DNA of 64,000 nt from Rugalucina vietnamica (Eukaryota > Mollusca > Bivalvia > Lucinida > Lucinidae). The stretch is taken from assembly GCA_964017185.1 (NCBI GenBank), contig OZ024870.1:55864312-55928311 (forward strand). Direction: 5' to 3'. Each line of letters begins with the position of its first letter. Within the stretch, counting starts at the first letter, position 1. The notes beneath the pieces are model-generated. The model was not told where the DNA came from. It saw only the letters and a program-made list of their open reading frames with translations, and made no database searches. Positions 41,140-54,140 of the stretch are shown here, piece after piece. Made by a program: the position numbers and the translations under genes.

Positions 41140-41772
41140 GCATTACATCAGGGTAAGCGCAACAATATTATTTGAGCTAGGTCGACATATACATGTAATT
41201 GCAGTGTTTTGGACATTACATCAGGGTAAACGCAACAATATTATTTGAGCTAGGTCGACATATACATGTAATTGCAGTGTTTTGGTCATTACATCAGGGT
41301 AAACGCAACAATTTGAGCTAGGTCGACATTTATACATGTAATTGCAGGGTTTTGGTCATTACATCAGGGTAAACGCAACAATATTATTTGAGCTAGGTCG
41401 ACATATATACATGTAATTGCAGTGTTTTGGTCATTACATCATGGTAAACGCAACAATATTATTTGAGCTAGGTCGACATATATACATGTAATTGCAGTGT
41501 TTTGGTCATTACATCAGGGTAAACGCAACAATATTATTTGAGCTAGGTCGACATATATACATGTAATTGCAGTGTTGGGCATTACATCAGGGTAAATGCA
41601 ACAATATTATTTGAGCTAGGTCGACATATATACATGTAATTGCAGTGTTGGGCATTACATCAGGGTAAATGCAACAATATTATTTGAGCTAGGTCGACAT
41701 ATATACATGTAATTGCAGTGTTGGGCATTACATCAGGGTAAATGCAACAATGTTAGTTGATCTAGGTCGACA
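41140..41772. repeat. 70-78 bp tandem repeat, nine units
   Basis: Units contain CATTACATCAGGGTAAACGC, AACAATATTATTTGAGC and TAGGTCGACATATATACATG. Later units lose bases in TTTTGG, showing two subtypes. A MITE is inserted at the last unit, and a TTTGAGCTAGGT remnant reappears after it at 42035. Confidence 0.92.
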
Positions 41773-41773
41773 T

Positions 41774-42006
41774 ATGAGCCGCCTCATGGGAAAACCAACA
41801 ATCTGCATAGGTGAAAACAAAGAGACAGATCAGCTTCGCCGTAACCGCGAAGCTGATCAGCTCCTTTGTTTTCACTACTCGGATAGTACAATTCCTCTTC
41901 TACTTAAATCCTAAATTTCAAGCTTCTAGCTCTTTTCTGTGCTTGTACAGGCCGGTTTGTGTGGGACCTGTTCGGAAACCATGTTGTTGGTTTTCCCACG
42001 AGGCAG
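41774..42006. mobile_element. GAGCC MITE, copy 23
   Basis: Inserted in the 41.1-kb tandem array; repeat sequence (GGGAAATGCAACAAGATTAT) resumes just after it. Confidence 0.85.
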
Positions 42007-42538
42007 AAATGTATTGGGAAATGCAACAAGATTATTTGAGCTAGGTAGAGAACAAACCTGCAACATTTGTGAACAAGAAAGGTACACCACAGGCAGAGCC
42101 AAACAATTTGATTTCCTTGTTTAATTTACTGAATAAGCATCCCAGTCCTGTTGTCATGTCCTGACTTCCATCCACTGACACGTGTTCTGCAAGACAGGAA
42201 CACATTAACACATATAAGGCACAAAAAGAACTGGTTAGTACCCAGAAAGCAAGTGGCTATATCAATGAACATGACTGAAAAACGTTGACTTGGGACAATA
42301 CATCACAAAATTCTGTCAGAGTTTCATTGTATATCATATAAGTAGATGTAACTTGAAGCATAAAAGTGTTGTGTGTTACATGTGAAGGTCACCCAAGTGA
42401 CCCCCGCCGTTGAATTATGTTTGCCATTTTTTTCCATCAGACATGTGCCATACCTTCTGTAGGTGCCTAGCCGTTGTTTTACCTGTTATTCTGACATCCA
42501 TGTACATTTACAAGAATAATTGTTTGTGCTGTTAATTA
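42007..42538. other. Intergenic, no gene recognised
   Basis: Remnant of the tandem repeat, then sequence without clear repeats or coding motifs. Confidence 0.5.
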
Positions 42539-42539
42539 T

Positions 42540-42734
42540 TTGAGCCCTGACGCGAGAAAACCGGTCTTTGGGGCCTCCGACCAGGTCTGACACAAACCGG
42601 CCTGTACAGTCACAATGGAATGATAGAAGCTTGAAATTTTAGATTAAGTACTATCCCTGTAGCGAATACAAAGGCGCTGATCTGCACCTGTTTACGCTCA
42701 GGCAAATATTCGGTTTTCTCATGACGCGGCTCAT
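42540..42734. mobile_element. GAGCC MITE, copy 24
   Basis: Shortened centre; ends TGAGCCCTGACGCGAGAAAA and ATGACGCGGCTCA. Confidence 0.8.
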
Positions 42735-42788
42735 TTGTGCTATGTTAAATATACTATAGTGATTTATTTTTAACATATATTATAATAC

Positions 42789-44468
42789 CAGAGGACCAAT
42801 GGTCCTGAGAACGCTCACCTGAAGCCTGATCCTGGAGTATTAAGTCATCATGAAATGACCTTGACCTTGAATACTCACACACCTTTATTGAATTCATAAG
42901 TTGTCTGCATCTGCAAAGATTCAGGTCTCAGGCTGCAATAGTTTCCAAACCCAGTGATTTCTGAGAAAACTATAATTTTAATTTTGATATTCAAATGACC
43001 TTGGGTCAAGGTCAAGAAATGACCTTGGCCATCATTAATTACTTACCTTCATTGACTCCATCAGTTGTCTGCATCTAGCAACTTTCAGGTCTCAGACTGC
43101 AACAGTTTCCAAAATATCCATTGTTTTCGCCTTTTCCCATGAAAAAGCCTATGTTTCCAAAATTGACCTTGCTGCAAAATAGGTCAAGGTCATCCTATGG
43201 TCAGCATTTGATCAAACTATGATGGGCTGGAGTCCAAAATGCTACATACAAACTTTCGCGAAAATTGGCCTGCCGGTTCTGGAGAAGAAGATTTTTGAGT
43301 GGTTTTACCATATATGGGCATGGCAGCCATCTTGGTCATGTGACCTGGATTTCACGATCAAACTTTCGTCTCCCCTACCCATGGATGCTCCACATAAAAT
43401 TTCACTTTGATTGGCCCAGCAGTTTCAGAGAAGAAGATCTGTGAAAAGTGTGTATGGACGACAGACTGGCCAAGGTCAAGAGATGACCTTGACCTAAATT
43501 AATCATATACCTTCATCTACTCCATTAGTTGTTTGCATCCACCACTTTTCAGGCATCAGGCTGCAATAGTTTTCAAAAAATCCATAGTTTTCACTTTTTC
43601 ACATGTAAAAGCCTATGTTTCCAAAATTGACCTTGCCGTAAAATAAGTCAAGGTCATCCTAGGGTCATCATTTTATCAAACTATGATGGGCTGGAGTCCC
43701 AAATGCTACATACCAAATTTCATGAAAATCGGCCTGCCGGTTCTGGAGAAGAAGATTTTTGAGTGGTTTTTACCATATATGGGCGTGGCGGCCATCTTGG
43801 TCATGTGACCTGGATTTCGCGATCAAACTTTCGTCTCCCCTACCCATGGATGCTCCACATAAAATTTCACTTTGATTGGCCCAGCAATTTCAGAGAAGAA
43901 GATCTTTGAAAAGTGTGTATGGACGACAGACTGGCCAAGGTCAAGAGATGACCTTGACCTAAATTAATCACATACCTTCATCTACTCCATTAGTTGTTTG
44001 CATCTACCACTTTTCAGGCCTCAGGCTGCAATAGTTTTCAAAAAATCCATAGTTTTCACTTTTTCCCATGTAAAAGCCTATGTTTCCAAATTTGACCTTG
44101 CCGTAAAATAGGTCAAGGTCATCCAAGGGTCATCATTTTGTCAAACTATGATGGGCTTAAGTCCCCGATGCTACATACCAAGTTTAGAGGAAATCGGCCC
44201 ACCGGTTCTGGAGAAGAAGATTTTTGAGCGGTTTTTAACATATATGGGCGTGGCGGCCATCTTGGTCATGTGACCTGGATTTCGCGATCAAACTTGAAAT
44301 GCCACTACCCAAGGAGGCTCCACATAAAATTTCAACTAGATCAGCCAAGCGGTTTCAGAGAAGAAGATTTTTGAAATTGTGGACGACGACGGACGACGAC
44401 GGACGGACGCCGGATCATGGCCATCCTATTAGCTCACCTTGTGAGCCTTCGGCTCAGGTGAGCTAATT
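42789..44468 (-). mobile_element. Helitron-like repeat D, copy 8 (reverse)
   Basis: Reads on the minus strand from 44467 (AGCTCACCTGAGCCGAAGG) to 42791 (GGACCATTGGTCCTCTGG). Monomers are closest to copy 7 at 31.6-34.2 kb, to which it forms a long inverted repeat. Confidence 0.85.
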
Positions 44469-44574
44469 AACTATGTATTCAGATTTCTTTTTTTAAGCTT
44501 TTATACAATAATGAATAAAGTATTTTCATATTCTGTTTTTGATTTTAGGTTTGTATCCTAATCCCTTATATCAA

Positions 44575-44806
44575 ATGAGCCGCCTCATGGGAAAACCAAC
44601 AATCTGCATAGGCGAAAACAAAGACGCAGATCAGTTAAACGCGAAGCTGATCAGCGCCTTTGTTTTCACTACTCGGATAGTACAATTCCTCTACTACTTA
44701 AATCCGAAATTTCAAGCTTCTAGCTCTTTCCTGTGCTTGTACAGGCCGGTTTTTGTCGGACCTGTTCGGAAACCACATTGTTGGTTTTCCCATGATGCGG
44801 CTCAAA
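44575..44806. mobile_element. GAGCC MITE, copy 25
   Basis: One hairpin arm shortened to CAGTTAAACGCGAAGC; ends intact. Confidence 0.85.
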
Positions 44807-45658
44807 TGCCTTTCAAGAGAGAGAGGGAGGGAGAAGGAGAGCAATATGGTTGTCTTCCGTAAATCGGGTTTTCAGTCCTTTGTACCAACCACAATATACC
44901 ATACACAGTATCGTCTTTGGGAGCGACCAGGCCCAAAGTTTATAAAACATTTTTCATGCTCAGCTCAATATTATAGACTGTCACCTGGTGTACAAAGCTT
45001 GCCATACAAAGTGTATGCTGTTTGCAGTCTGGGTTAGAAATAAACTGCAAATAGTCGTAAAATGATAAAAAGAAATTCTCATGATTGATACATAATACCA
45101 GATACAACATATGCCACACAAATAATTCCATTTTTTTTACCTTTATTGTATGTAATCAAAAAGCACACTATACAAAAAAAAACACCATTGATACAATTTT
45201 TATTTTGAACTTGAATAATTATTTTGAATCTGGGTCTAACCTCCCACCATCAGCTAAGATTGACTAGGGAGACTGGACCTCAGCTTAAAGCCACACCCAA
45301 GACTGGAGAAACCTTTAATCAAACCTTTACTCCTTGTTTACAATGTAACAACTTAAGTGGACTAACCACTATCACTATGCCACAGAGGTTTCTATTTTGA
45401 TTTAGTACTGAGCCTGTTCAACAGTTACGTAACAGTACAGTCTTTTCAATGCAAACATGTTCACAAATGATTACACCTTAGAAAAGCCAAACTAGAATCA
45501 GCTTGGTCTTGCACGATTTACCAAATCAGCAATATCATTGTTTCATAGCAGAATGTCAAAGAGTAAGACCTTAGCTACTCAGCCAGTGTAGAGATGACTG
45601 GTCTGGTCAGAATGATGATTCCAGTCACTTATAAACACAGCGCTAGTCCATGGAGATT
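44807..45658. other. Region between convergent genes
   Basis: Mostly single-copy sequence, perhaps the HIG1 3' UTR. It includes a short TTTTTCATGCTCAGCTCA fragment of the CATGAAAAAA MITE at about 44948. Confidence 0.4.
45142..45147 (-). terminator. Possible polyadenylation signal of the HIG1 gene
   Basis: AATAAA on the minus strand, 824 nt past the stop codon. The 3' UTR would include the MITE at 45659-45887. No nearer canonical signal was seen between it and the stop, so this is a guess. Confidence 0.25.
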
Positions 45659-45887
45659 TGAGCCGCGTCATGATAAAATGGGATTATTACCTATGTGAAA
45701 ACAAAGGCGCAGATCAGCTGTGCAGTAACTGCACAGCTGATCAGCTCCTTTGTTTTCACTACACAGATAGTACAATCCCTCTTCTTAATTTCAAGCATCT
45801 AGCCTTTTTCCGAGACTGTCCAGGTCTGTTTGTGTCGGACCTGGTCGGAAAATCCAGAAGACCGGTTTTCTTGTGTCGCGGCACATA
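45659..45887. mobile_element. GAGCC MITE, copy 26
   Basis: Inner hairpin is CAGCTGTGCAGTAACTGCAC, a variant sequence that keeps base pairing. It lies 84 nt past the HIG1 stop. Confidence 0.85.
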
Positions 45888-45970
45888 TTAACCCATGTTG
45901 CTGTTCCAATTTATCACAGACCTTTAAAGGTTCCTTAAATACAAAATACATGGTCTATTACACAAAGTTT

Positions 45971-46182
45971 TCATTGATTTTGTTGTGCTTCCATCGCTTG
46001 TTTGCGTCTCTCCCTGGCCTCTCTGAGCTTTCTTGATTCCCAATAAAAGTCTCCAACAATTCCAAGTATCACAATACTCTGGAAGACAACTCTGCCTGTC
46101 TGTCCACGCAGGTTAGCTTTATTATCTCCCTTGGCAACTCCCCGTAGACCATAAATAAAAGATCCTATCACACCCAGTAATC
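45971..46182 (-). CDS. HIG1-domain protein, exon 2 (last coding exon)
   Basis: On the minus strand, acceptor TTGTGTTGCAG precedes codon LLGVIGSFIYGLRG; TGA is at 45971-45973. It encodes the first transmembrane helix's end, a Gly/Asn-rich loop (KGDNKANLRG), the conserved R-V-x-x-Q turn seen as GRVVFQS, a second transmembrane helix (IVILGIVGDFYW) and a charged tail of Arg, Lys and Glu. HIG1 proteins are small inner-membrane proteins that assist respiratory supercomplex and cytochrome oxidase assembly. Which HIGD paralogue this is cannot be settled by eye. Confidence 0.87.
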
Positions 46183-46250
46183 CTGCAACACAAGGACAAG
46201 AAATTAGTATGTGTATATGGATACACTCAAGCAATTGAGCCGCATCATGA

Positions 46251-47769
46251 AACCAGAGGACCAATGGTCCTGTAAACGCTCACCTGAGATCTGCTGCATA
46301 TACCAATAACATGTTTGACTATTATTGTATTTAACCCCAGTGCAGGGGCAGATGAAGCCCTTGGGCCATTTTCTTTTTTCAGAATAATCAATATTCTGTC
46401 CATTTGTCAAATTCCTGAAGGCTTTTCCCTTCAAATGACATTTCAACAGTTTTCCCCATTCAAATGCATGGGCAACCCATGTTGACCTTGCCATAAACTT
46501 GGTCAAGGTCATCACAGGATCATAATTTATATATACAACAAAATACATTAGCCATCGATGCTTCACGCCAAGTTTCGTTGAAATCAGTCTATCGGTTTCA
46601 TAGAAGAAGATTTTTAAAGGGTTTTTACCATATATGGGCATGGCAGCCATCTTGGTCATGTGACCTAAATTATTAATATACGCATTGGTTCGCCCATCCT
46701 ATGGATGCTTTACGTAACATTGGGCTTTAATTGGCCAAGCGGTTTCAGAGGAGAAGATGTTTGAATATTATGGTAATATACATGTATATATACCTTGGGG
46801 TGGGGGCATATAAGCCATTGGGTCTAACTTTTTTTTCAGAATCATTAATACTCAGTCCTACTACGCATTTCCTGCAAGATTTTCACCTCAAATGACTTTT
46901 TTAAAAGTTTTCCTTATTCAAATGCATTGGCGACCTATGTTGACCTTGCCGTAAAATAGGTCAAGGTCATCACAAGGTCATGATTTATATACAAATTGTA
47001 GTACTTGAGCCATCGATACTTCATGCCAAGTTTCATTGAAATCCGTCCGCCGGTTCCATAGAAGATTTTTGAAGGATTTTCCCATATATGGGCATGGCGG
47101 CCATCTTGGTCATGTGACCTGGATAATTGAAATACACATTGGTTCCCCCTTTATATAGATGCTTCACATAAAATTTGGCTTCGGTTGGCCAAGCTGTTTC
47201 AGAGGAGAAGACGTTTGAATATTATGGAGATATACATGTATATTGCCACGGGGTGGGGGCACATGGGCCCCTCGGGTCCAATTTTTTTCAGAATCATCAA
47301 TGTTCAGTCCTAATGCCCATTTCCTGCAAGACTTTCACTTTGAATAACATTTTAAAAGTTTTCCCCATTCAAATGCATTGGCGACCTATGTTGACCTTGC
47401 CGTAAAATAGGTCAAGGTCATCACAGGGTCATGATTTATATATACATTGTAGTGCTTGAGCCATCAATGCTTCATGCCAAGTTACATTGAAATCGGTCCA
47501 CCGGTTATGGAGAAGATTTTTGAAGGGTTTTTACCATATAAGGGCATGGCGGCCATCTCGGTCATGTGACCTAGATTTCTTATATACACATTGGTTCCCC
47601 CTTCCTATAGATGCTTCATAAAAAATTTGGCTTTGATTGGCCAACCGGTTTCAGAGAAGAAGATCTTTGAAAATGGTGGACGACGGGCGGACGACGACGA
47701 CCACGGACGGACACATGGTGCCTGCCTATCCTATAAGCTCACCTGTGAGCCTTTGGCTCAGGTGAGCTA
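46251..47769 (-). mobile_element. Helitron-like repeat D, copy 9 (reverse)
   Basis: Reads from 47768 down to 46253; three monomers with CCAAGATGGC and ATATATGG. It starts 69 nt inside the HIG1 intron from exon 2. Confidence 0.85.
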
Positions 47770-47778
47770 AAAAAAAAA

Positions 47779-47986
47779 ATGCATACGCGGAAACAAAGGT
47801 GCTGATCAGCTTCAGAATAACTGCCAAGTTGATCAGCACCTTTGTTTTTGCTACATGGATAGTACAATTCCTCTACGTTCTAAATCCAAAATTTCCAGCC
47901 TCTAGCCATCTTCTGTGCTTGTAAAGCTCGGTTTTTGTCAGACCTGTTCTAAAACCACATGGCTGGTTTTCTCATGACGCGGCTCA
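47779..47986. mobile_element. GAGCC MITE, copy 27 (left-truncated)
   Basis: Begins after an A run with GCATACGCGGAAACAAAGG and ends TCATGACGCGGCTCA. Confidence 0.75.
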
Positions 47987-48507
47987 ATTATGTTTAAATC
48001 CATTCTAAAAAAATCCTCAGTAACGAAGTATCCCATCAAAAGATGCAAATGAAAATTCAAACAAACAGTGAGAACTTGAAGTGTTGATCTAGAATTCCAG
48101 ATTGAGTATAGCACAGAGGATCCAAAACTACATGTACATGTCCTTGTTTGGTAAAGATGAAATAACACAATGAACTTAGAAGAACAAAAAGGCCACTCAA
48201 GTTCCTTTTTAGTGCTGCATACAAAAACGTAAATAATAAATAAAATTAGAAAATATAAATCAAAAATAAACTAAACTGCCCAACTGATCAGTGTTGCAAA
48301 GACAGTACAGTCTCTACTTTCTAATATTTGCAGATCAGCTGCCTGATATACATACAGCTATTCAGCATTATAGTGACTTAGGTAACTGGTCATTTCCGCC
48401 CATAACCATTTCGGCCTATGGCAATTTCGGCCCATGACCATTTTGGCCCATAACCAATTCTGCCCATAAGTATACTACTAGTATCCTTTATTTGTATTCG
48501 TGTAGCA

Positions 48508-48662
48508 GTGCTAGGTATAATACACACTTGTATCGCCTTGCGGTATAAGCCGGCTTTTACAGCGACGCAATAGAGTGTTGGATTAGCACGCAGGAGATCC
48601 TGGTTTGATCCTCGGCCGGGGCAAAAGGCGATTAGTATATTTTTCACTTGTAACATTTGGCA
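48508..48662 (+). mobile_element. tRNA-like SINE, copy A
   Basis: GACGCAATAGAGTGTTGG (A-box-like) and GGTTTGATCC (B box, one mismatch) in a GTGCTAGGTATAATAC context. The near-identical copy B is at 49918. Confidence 0.65.
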
Positions 48663-48786
48663 CCCAACGTAAAATGACCCATCCAATGGCTCGGAGCACA
48701 TCCGTGTCGAATTTAGGTTTGTGAATGTCTAATTGAGATTTGGGAAGAATCTAAAATAGAGGGAGAATATGTAGTAGTGCTACTAG

Positions 48787-49918
48787 CAGTGTTAGAAATA
48801 AGCAATTGCCCACTTGCCCCCCACGGGTTGAAATTGCTGGGGGCAAGTTGATTGACTTGTAAGGTTGCCCCCCTGGACAACCTAAAATTCCAGAAAAATA
48901 ATTTTGTTCAAGTAGTTTTACTTATTAAAACATTTTTTTATCTCTTGATAGCAGTATAATAATCTTGAAACAGCTATTTAGGCCAAAAATAAAAATTTGT
49001 TTGTTTGCCCTATAGAAGACATAGACATAGACATAGAAACTTTATTTAACGTCGAATATGATTAACATTACAACATAAGCCCAGTAGGGCTTTTATTTCG
49101 ACAAACATATGTAAAATAATTAAAAGTAACAGAGTATATCACAGCATGCACATGTATATAAACACGATTATTTACAAGATGAATCACAGATAATAGGAAG
49201 TACTTTTATATCACGGCAAGCAAATTGTTGTATTTTTTAAAATTAATATAATAATAACACATATAGTTATTTGAAATGTTTATAGAGACAAAGATGCCTG
49301 GATCCCAATGGTTACCTTTGCTCGAAAACGAAAACTTAAAATAAGTACAAGTCAAAATAAAATTAAATTTGGGGTCAGCAAGGAGACCACAAAGGGTAAG
49401 CTCCCTCTCCCTACCTACTCACCAAAAATGGGGCCTACTCAAAAACTTTTATCGCCCTTTTTTGCCATTATTATTTTTTTTAATGTTTCTGTCAGAAGAT
49501 AAATTTTTTTCCCTAGAAAGTAATGTGTTTTCATTTAAACCATGACCCTTCTCACCAATTGGATATTTTGTTCTTATGTTCAAGCACTTCAAAACATAAA
49601 ATGCACCTGTAATTGTGAGTAGCTTTGACAAAATTGTAGCTAATTCCTTTGACCAAAAATAATGCATAATACAGAAGTTCATGAAGAAAAAAAAAGCCTA
49701 CCTACCTACCCAACTTTTCTAGACAGGGTAGGGAGAGGGCAAACAGAAGTAATTTTAAATGTGGCCTTAACTTATACAAAACTAAAAACCAAAATATAGC
49801 TTTGTTCGTGAAAATTAGCATTTTAGTATGGGCAAGTTCGAATCCCATGGGGCAAGTTCAAAACACTCTCAGGTTGCCCCTCAGACAAGTAACTGTATTG
49901 GTCTTATTTCTAACACTG
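48787..49918. mobile_element. 1132-bp TIR element nested in the 48381 element
   Basis: Ends CAGTGTTAGAAATAAG and inverse CTTATTTCTAACACTG. Subterminal GCCCCC-rich words (TTGCCCCCC, GGGGCAAGTT) recur on both sides. No clear target duplication. Inner open frames have no motifs. Confidence 0.7.
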
Positions 49919-50066
49919 TGCTAGTTATAATACACACTTGTATCGCCTTGCAGTACAAGCCGGCTTTTACAGTGACGCAATAGAGTGTTGGATTAGCACG
50001 CAGGAGATCCTGGTTCGATCCTCGGCCGGGGCAAAAGGTGATTGGTATATTTTTCACTTGTTACAA
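49918..50066 (+). mobile_element. tRNA-like SINE, copy B
   Basis: Intact B box GGTTCGATCC at 50012-50021; otherwise nearly identical to copy A, in the same orientation. Confidence 0.65.
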
Positions 50067-50440
50067 TCGTTTATATGTTTGTTATTTGTATAGTATAATG
50101 GATAAATGAATTGATTAAGAGTTCATATCAGCTTGTTATTATTTTTATTTGCAAATTGTCCATTTTAAAAGAAAAGTTTATCCCTGCCATTTAGTGTCTT
50201 TTGGAGTCAAAGGTTGGAAATTCTGTTTTAACAGTTTTGAATTCCATTGGAATTTTATGAGAGATTTGAATAATCATAGATAAAAAGCACCAAGATAATT
50301 CTAAAACAAAGATAGTGAAATACATAACGATCCCCAGTGAACATCAATGAAAAGAATTGACATCAGCAGCTTTAAATATTGTACCTCCATAAGACCCAAA
50401 ATGACCAAAATGGCAGAGAATGTCATAATCAAGCTCCAAT

Positions 50441-50954
50441 CAGTACCTTAATTAGGCTGCGAATTTGCGTAATTACCCATTTAAAATATGAAAAAACGCA
50501 ATTAATAACGATCTGGTAGCGTAAGAAAACACAAAAGAAATCGCCGATACGCAATACCGGAAAAATCAATTGCGTACCGGTTTTTATCGGTGTGCGCCGC
50601 ACAACGGCTTACCCCGTCTACATTAAACAAAAATGTCATTGGACATGCGCAAATCGATCGATTGGAAGCCATTTCTTTTCTGTTTTTTCGTTGGTTGACT
50701 GCGATCTTAGTTAATTCTCTCAACCAATCAATGTTTCCCTTTTATTTTATGCTATGCAAAAGCGAAAGTAGAAGAAAATAAGGAAAGTACACCTCGAACA
50801 TCATTTTTACCAAATTGTTTTCCATTTTACCCAATTGATTGAAAATAGAGTGCGTAACAGAATTGAACTTACCCAATTAAAATTCCAGATACGCAATTGA
50901 ATGAAAAAGGGGTGCGTAAATACCCTATAGGCTAAAAAATTAATTAAGGTACTG
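50441..50954. mobile_element. 514-bp TIR element, target duplication TCCAAT
   Basis: Ends CAGTACCTTAATTA and TAATTAAGGTACTG, duplication at 50435-50440 and 50955-50960. Subterminal GCGTAATTACCCA-like words. Nested in the 48381 element. Confidence 0.8.
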
Positions 50955-51275
50955 TCCAATATTTTCTAATTGACTAATCAAATGAGTAAAACAAGAATAT
51001 TGCATCTAGGTAACAATAAGACACCCCAAAATCCCTTTATATTCATAGGAATGAAGATTATGGGCCGAAATGGTTATGGGCCGAAATGGTTATGGGTCGA
51101 AATGGTCATGGGCCGAAATGGTTATTGGGCCGAAATGACCCGGAACCGTGACTTATCATAGTGATGAATAAACTAATGAAATTATGACAGTGCTATGTGA
51201 AAATACAGTCCACTGACTTTATTTTAGTTCATTGTCCCTTGATTGGTTAAACATATTATCACTGTCATTGTTCAT

Positions 51276-51868
51276 GTCAGTGGGACCGTGGACACACCCC
51301 AAACCACTTCAAAACCACCCAAACCACCTCATAACACATTTATTTAAAACCATCTCAAAACACATTTAAATAATCACAAACCAGATATTTAAGCAATGCA
51401 ACGCTCAAACCCCATCATATATAACCCCAAATCACTACAAGAACACCCCAAACCACATCAAAGAAACTCCCCTAAATGCCCAAATATTACACTACTTCAA
51501 AACACCCGAAACCTCCTCAACAACACCCAAACCACACTAAAGCATACCCAAACCATGTTAAACACCTATATATAAAGCTTACACAGAAAGATCCCAGATA
51601 CGTCCAACATACACAGATTACATATATGTATATGGGTTTAAATGAGCATTTTCTAGGCAAACCCATATGCCATGTATACACCCATATTAGCCCCATATGA
51701 GGCTAATTTGTGAATCTACATGTAGGGTTCTGAATCCCATGGATCAAGACCTGGTTTGAGACATGTTTAGTGCGTTTCAGGTAGTTTGGATGTGTTTAAG
51801 ATGAGGTTTGGGTGGTTCTGAAGTGGTTTGGTGAGTTTTAGGGTGTTTCTATGGTCCGTGTCATTGTC
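51276..51868. mobile_element. Probable TIR element rich in AAACCAC words
   Basis: The left arm ACACCCCAAACCACTTCAAA is inverted on the right as GAAGTGGTTTGGTGAG-like sequence near 51810. Boundaries are approximate and no clear target duplication was seen. Confidence 0.55.
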
Positions 51869-51869
51869 A

Positions 51870-52728
51870 ACCAACAGAGACAATTTTTCTTATGACATTG
51901 CACAGATCGACACCTCAAAGGTCATTTTCTCTGCATCAATTACAGTTGCAAAACATTCTTTTACAACACATACAAAACAACAGAACACTTAAAGATGATA
52001 TATCCTTTAATTAGAATGCAACAAGAGGTATTATTCAAACAAAATGGCATCTTTGGGTAATTGTCGCCCGTCACAACGGGTGACATATACGGTAGGATTT
52101 TCCCAAAGAAACAGGGAAGAAAACCGACAGAATCCAAATACGAAAATGTGTATGGTTCTCGAAATATTTTACATGTAATTTGACTAAGCGGGAAACCAGC
52201 AACGTTTTGCCAACAGGAACTGATTATTGAAAGGCAGAAAGTGATTGGCTAGATCTATTTCGACCAATCATATCTTTGGTCTTAAAACTGGTTCGGTATT
52301 CTTTGCTGTCAAACTCCAAACCGGAGGTGTTGGCACTGTTGGGGAGTTTGCTTTGCTGTGGGTGGACTTGATTTAGCAATTATGAGTGTACGCATTCGTT
52401 TTACAAGGCGTTTCGTCTCCTGAGCACATAATTTCGGTTTCTGTATTTTGATTAGGCAGGATGTTCAACAGAACATTTCCGTTGATGTCCCATGACATCC
52501 CTCGACACAAATGGAGTGAACGAGGTATAAAAGTGAAACGCGATGTAGGTTAGACAGTTGATCTACATGTTAGTTAAGCTGAATAACCATTCTTACGCAA
52601 TCCAGGACTAAATGATGGTGGTCTAGATCTAAATAACAGAGAAAACGGGCGACACTAGCTTTTTTAAAAGCTATCCTTGTAATTGTTTACAAAATAATGG
52701 TAAATTAATGGTCGCGAAAACACATTAC
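51870..52728. other. 5' part of the HIG1 intron
   Basis: Includes TTGTCGCCCG at 52061 and CGGGCGACA at 52647, perhaps the ends of another small element. No coding motif seen. Confidence 0.4.
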
Positions 52729-52903
52729 CTATGGGAACCAGTGGGAAAATAGGGCTGTTTTTCATCTTCCATTTAAAAATAGCTGATATTTCAGATCCAT
52801 GTTCATCGTCATCATCATCGTCATAAATGTCAACGATCGGGTCTGTCTTTTTCGGCTTATTTGAACCAGGAGGTTCGTAGTAGTTAAACTTTTTGTCAGC
52901 CAT
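52729..52903 (-). CDS. HIG1-domain protein, exon 1 (start codon)
   Basis: ATG at 52903-52901 opens MADKKFNYYEPPGSNKP, followed by a run of six Asp, an amphipathic stretch IFKWKMKN and FPLVPIG, the start of the HIG1 domain's first transmembrane segment. The donor is ATAG|GTAATG (phase 1); joined to exon 2 it gives VPIG-LLGVIG and a 128-residue protein, within the usual family range. An in-frame TTG lies five codons upstream, but the ATG is preferred. The intron is 6546 bp (46183-52728). Confidence 0.87.
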
Positions 52904-53077
52904 ACTTGTGACTATCAACTCAATAATCGTGTAATTTGTTTACATGTCATTCGGGTGCTGGTCAACGCGTACTTATTTATTTATTTATTTTTTCTTGCAC
53001 GTACTGTGGTCAACTCGTACTAAAAATCTCGTACATTATTTTACCGCATTAGTCAACTGAACTGTAACAAACATGTG

Positions 53078-54140
<1,063 letters not shown>

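Larger units (their letters stand above)
48381..51147. mobile_element. 2767-bp TIR element with 8-bp target duplication
   Basis: Flanked by GTGACTTA at 48373-48380 and 51148-51155. The ends are about 90 bp inverted arrays of an 18-bp unit of the type GGCCCATAACCATTTC. The 8-bp duplication fits hAT, Mutator or P groups. It holds two SINE-like copies and two smaller TIR elements but no transposase. It lies in the HIG1 intron. Confidence 0.85.

Noticed and set aside
46204..46659. 151-codon minus-strand frame
   Set aside because: Lies inside repeat D; the same peptide recurs in other monomers with frameshifts, so it is repeat-derived.
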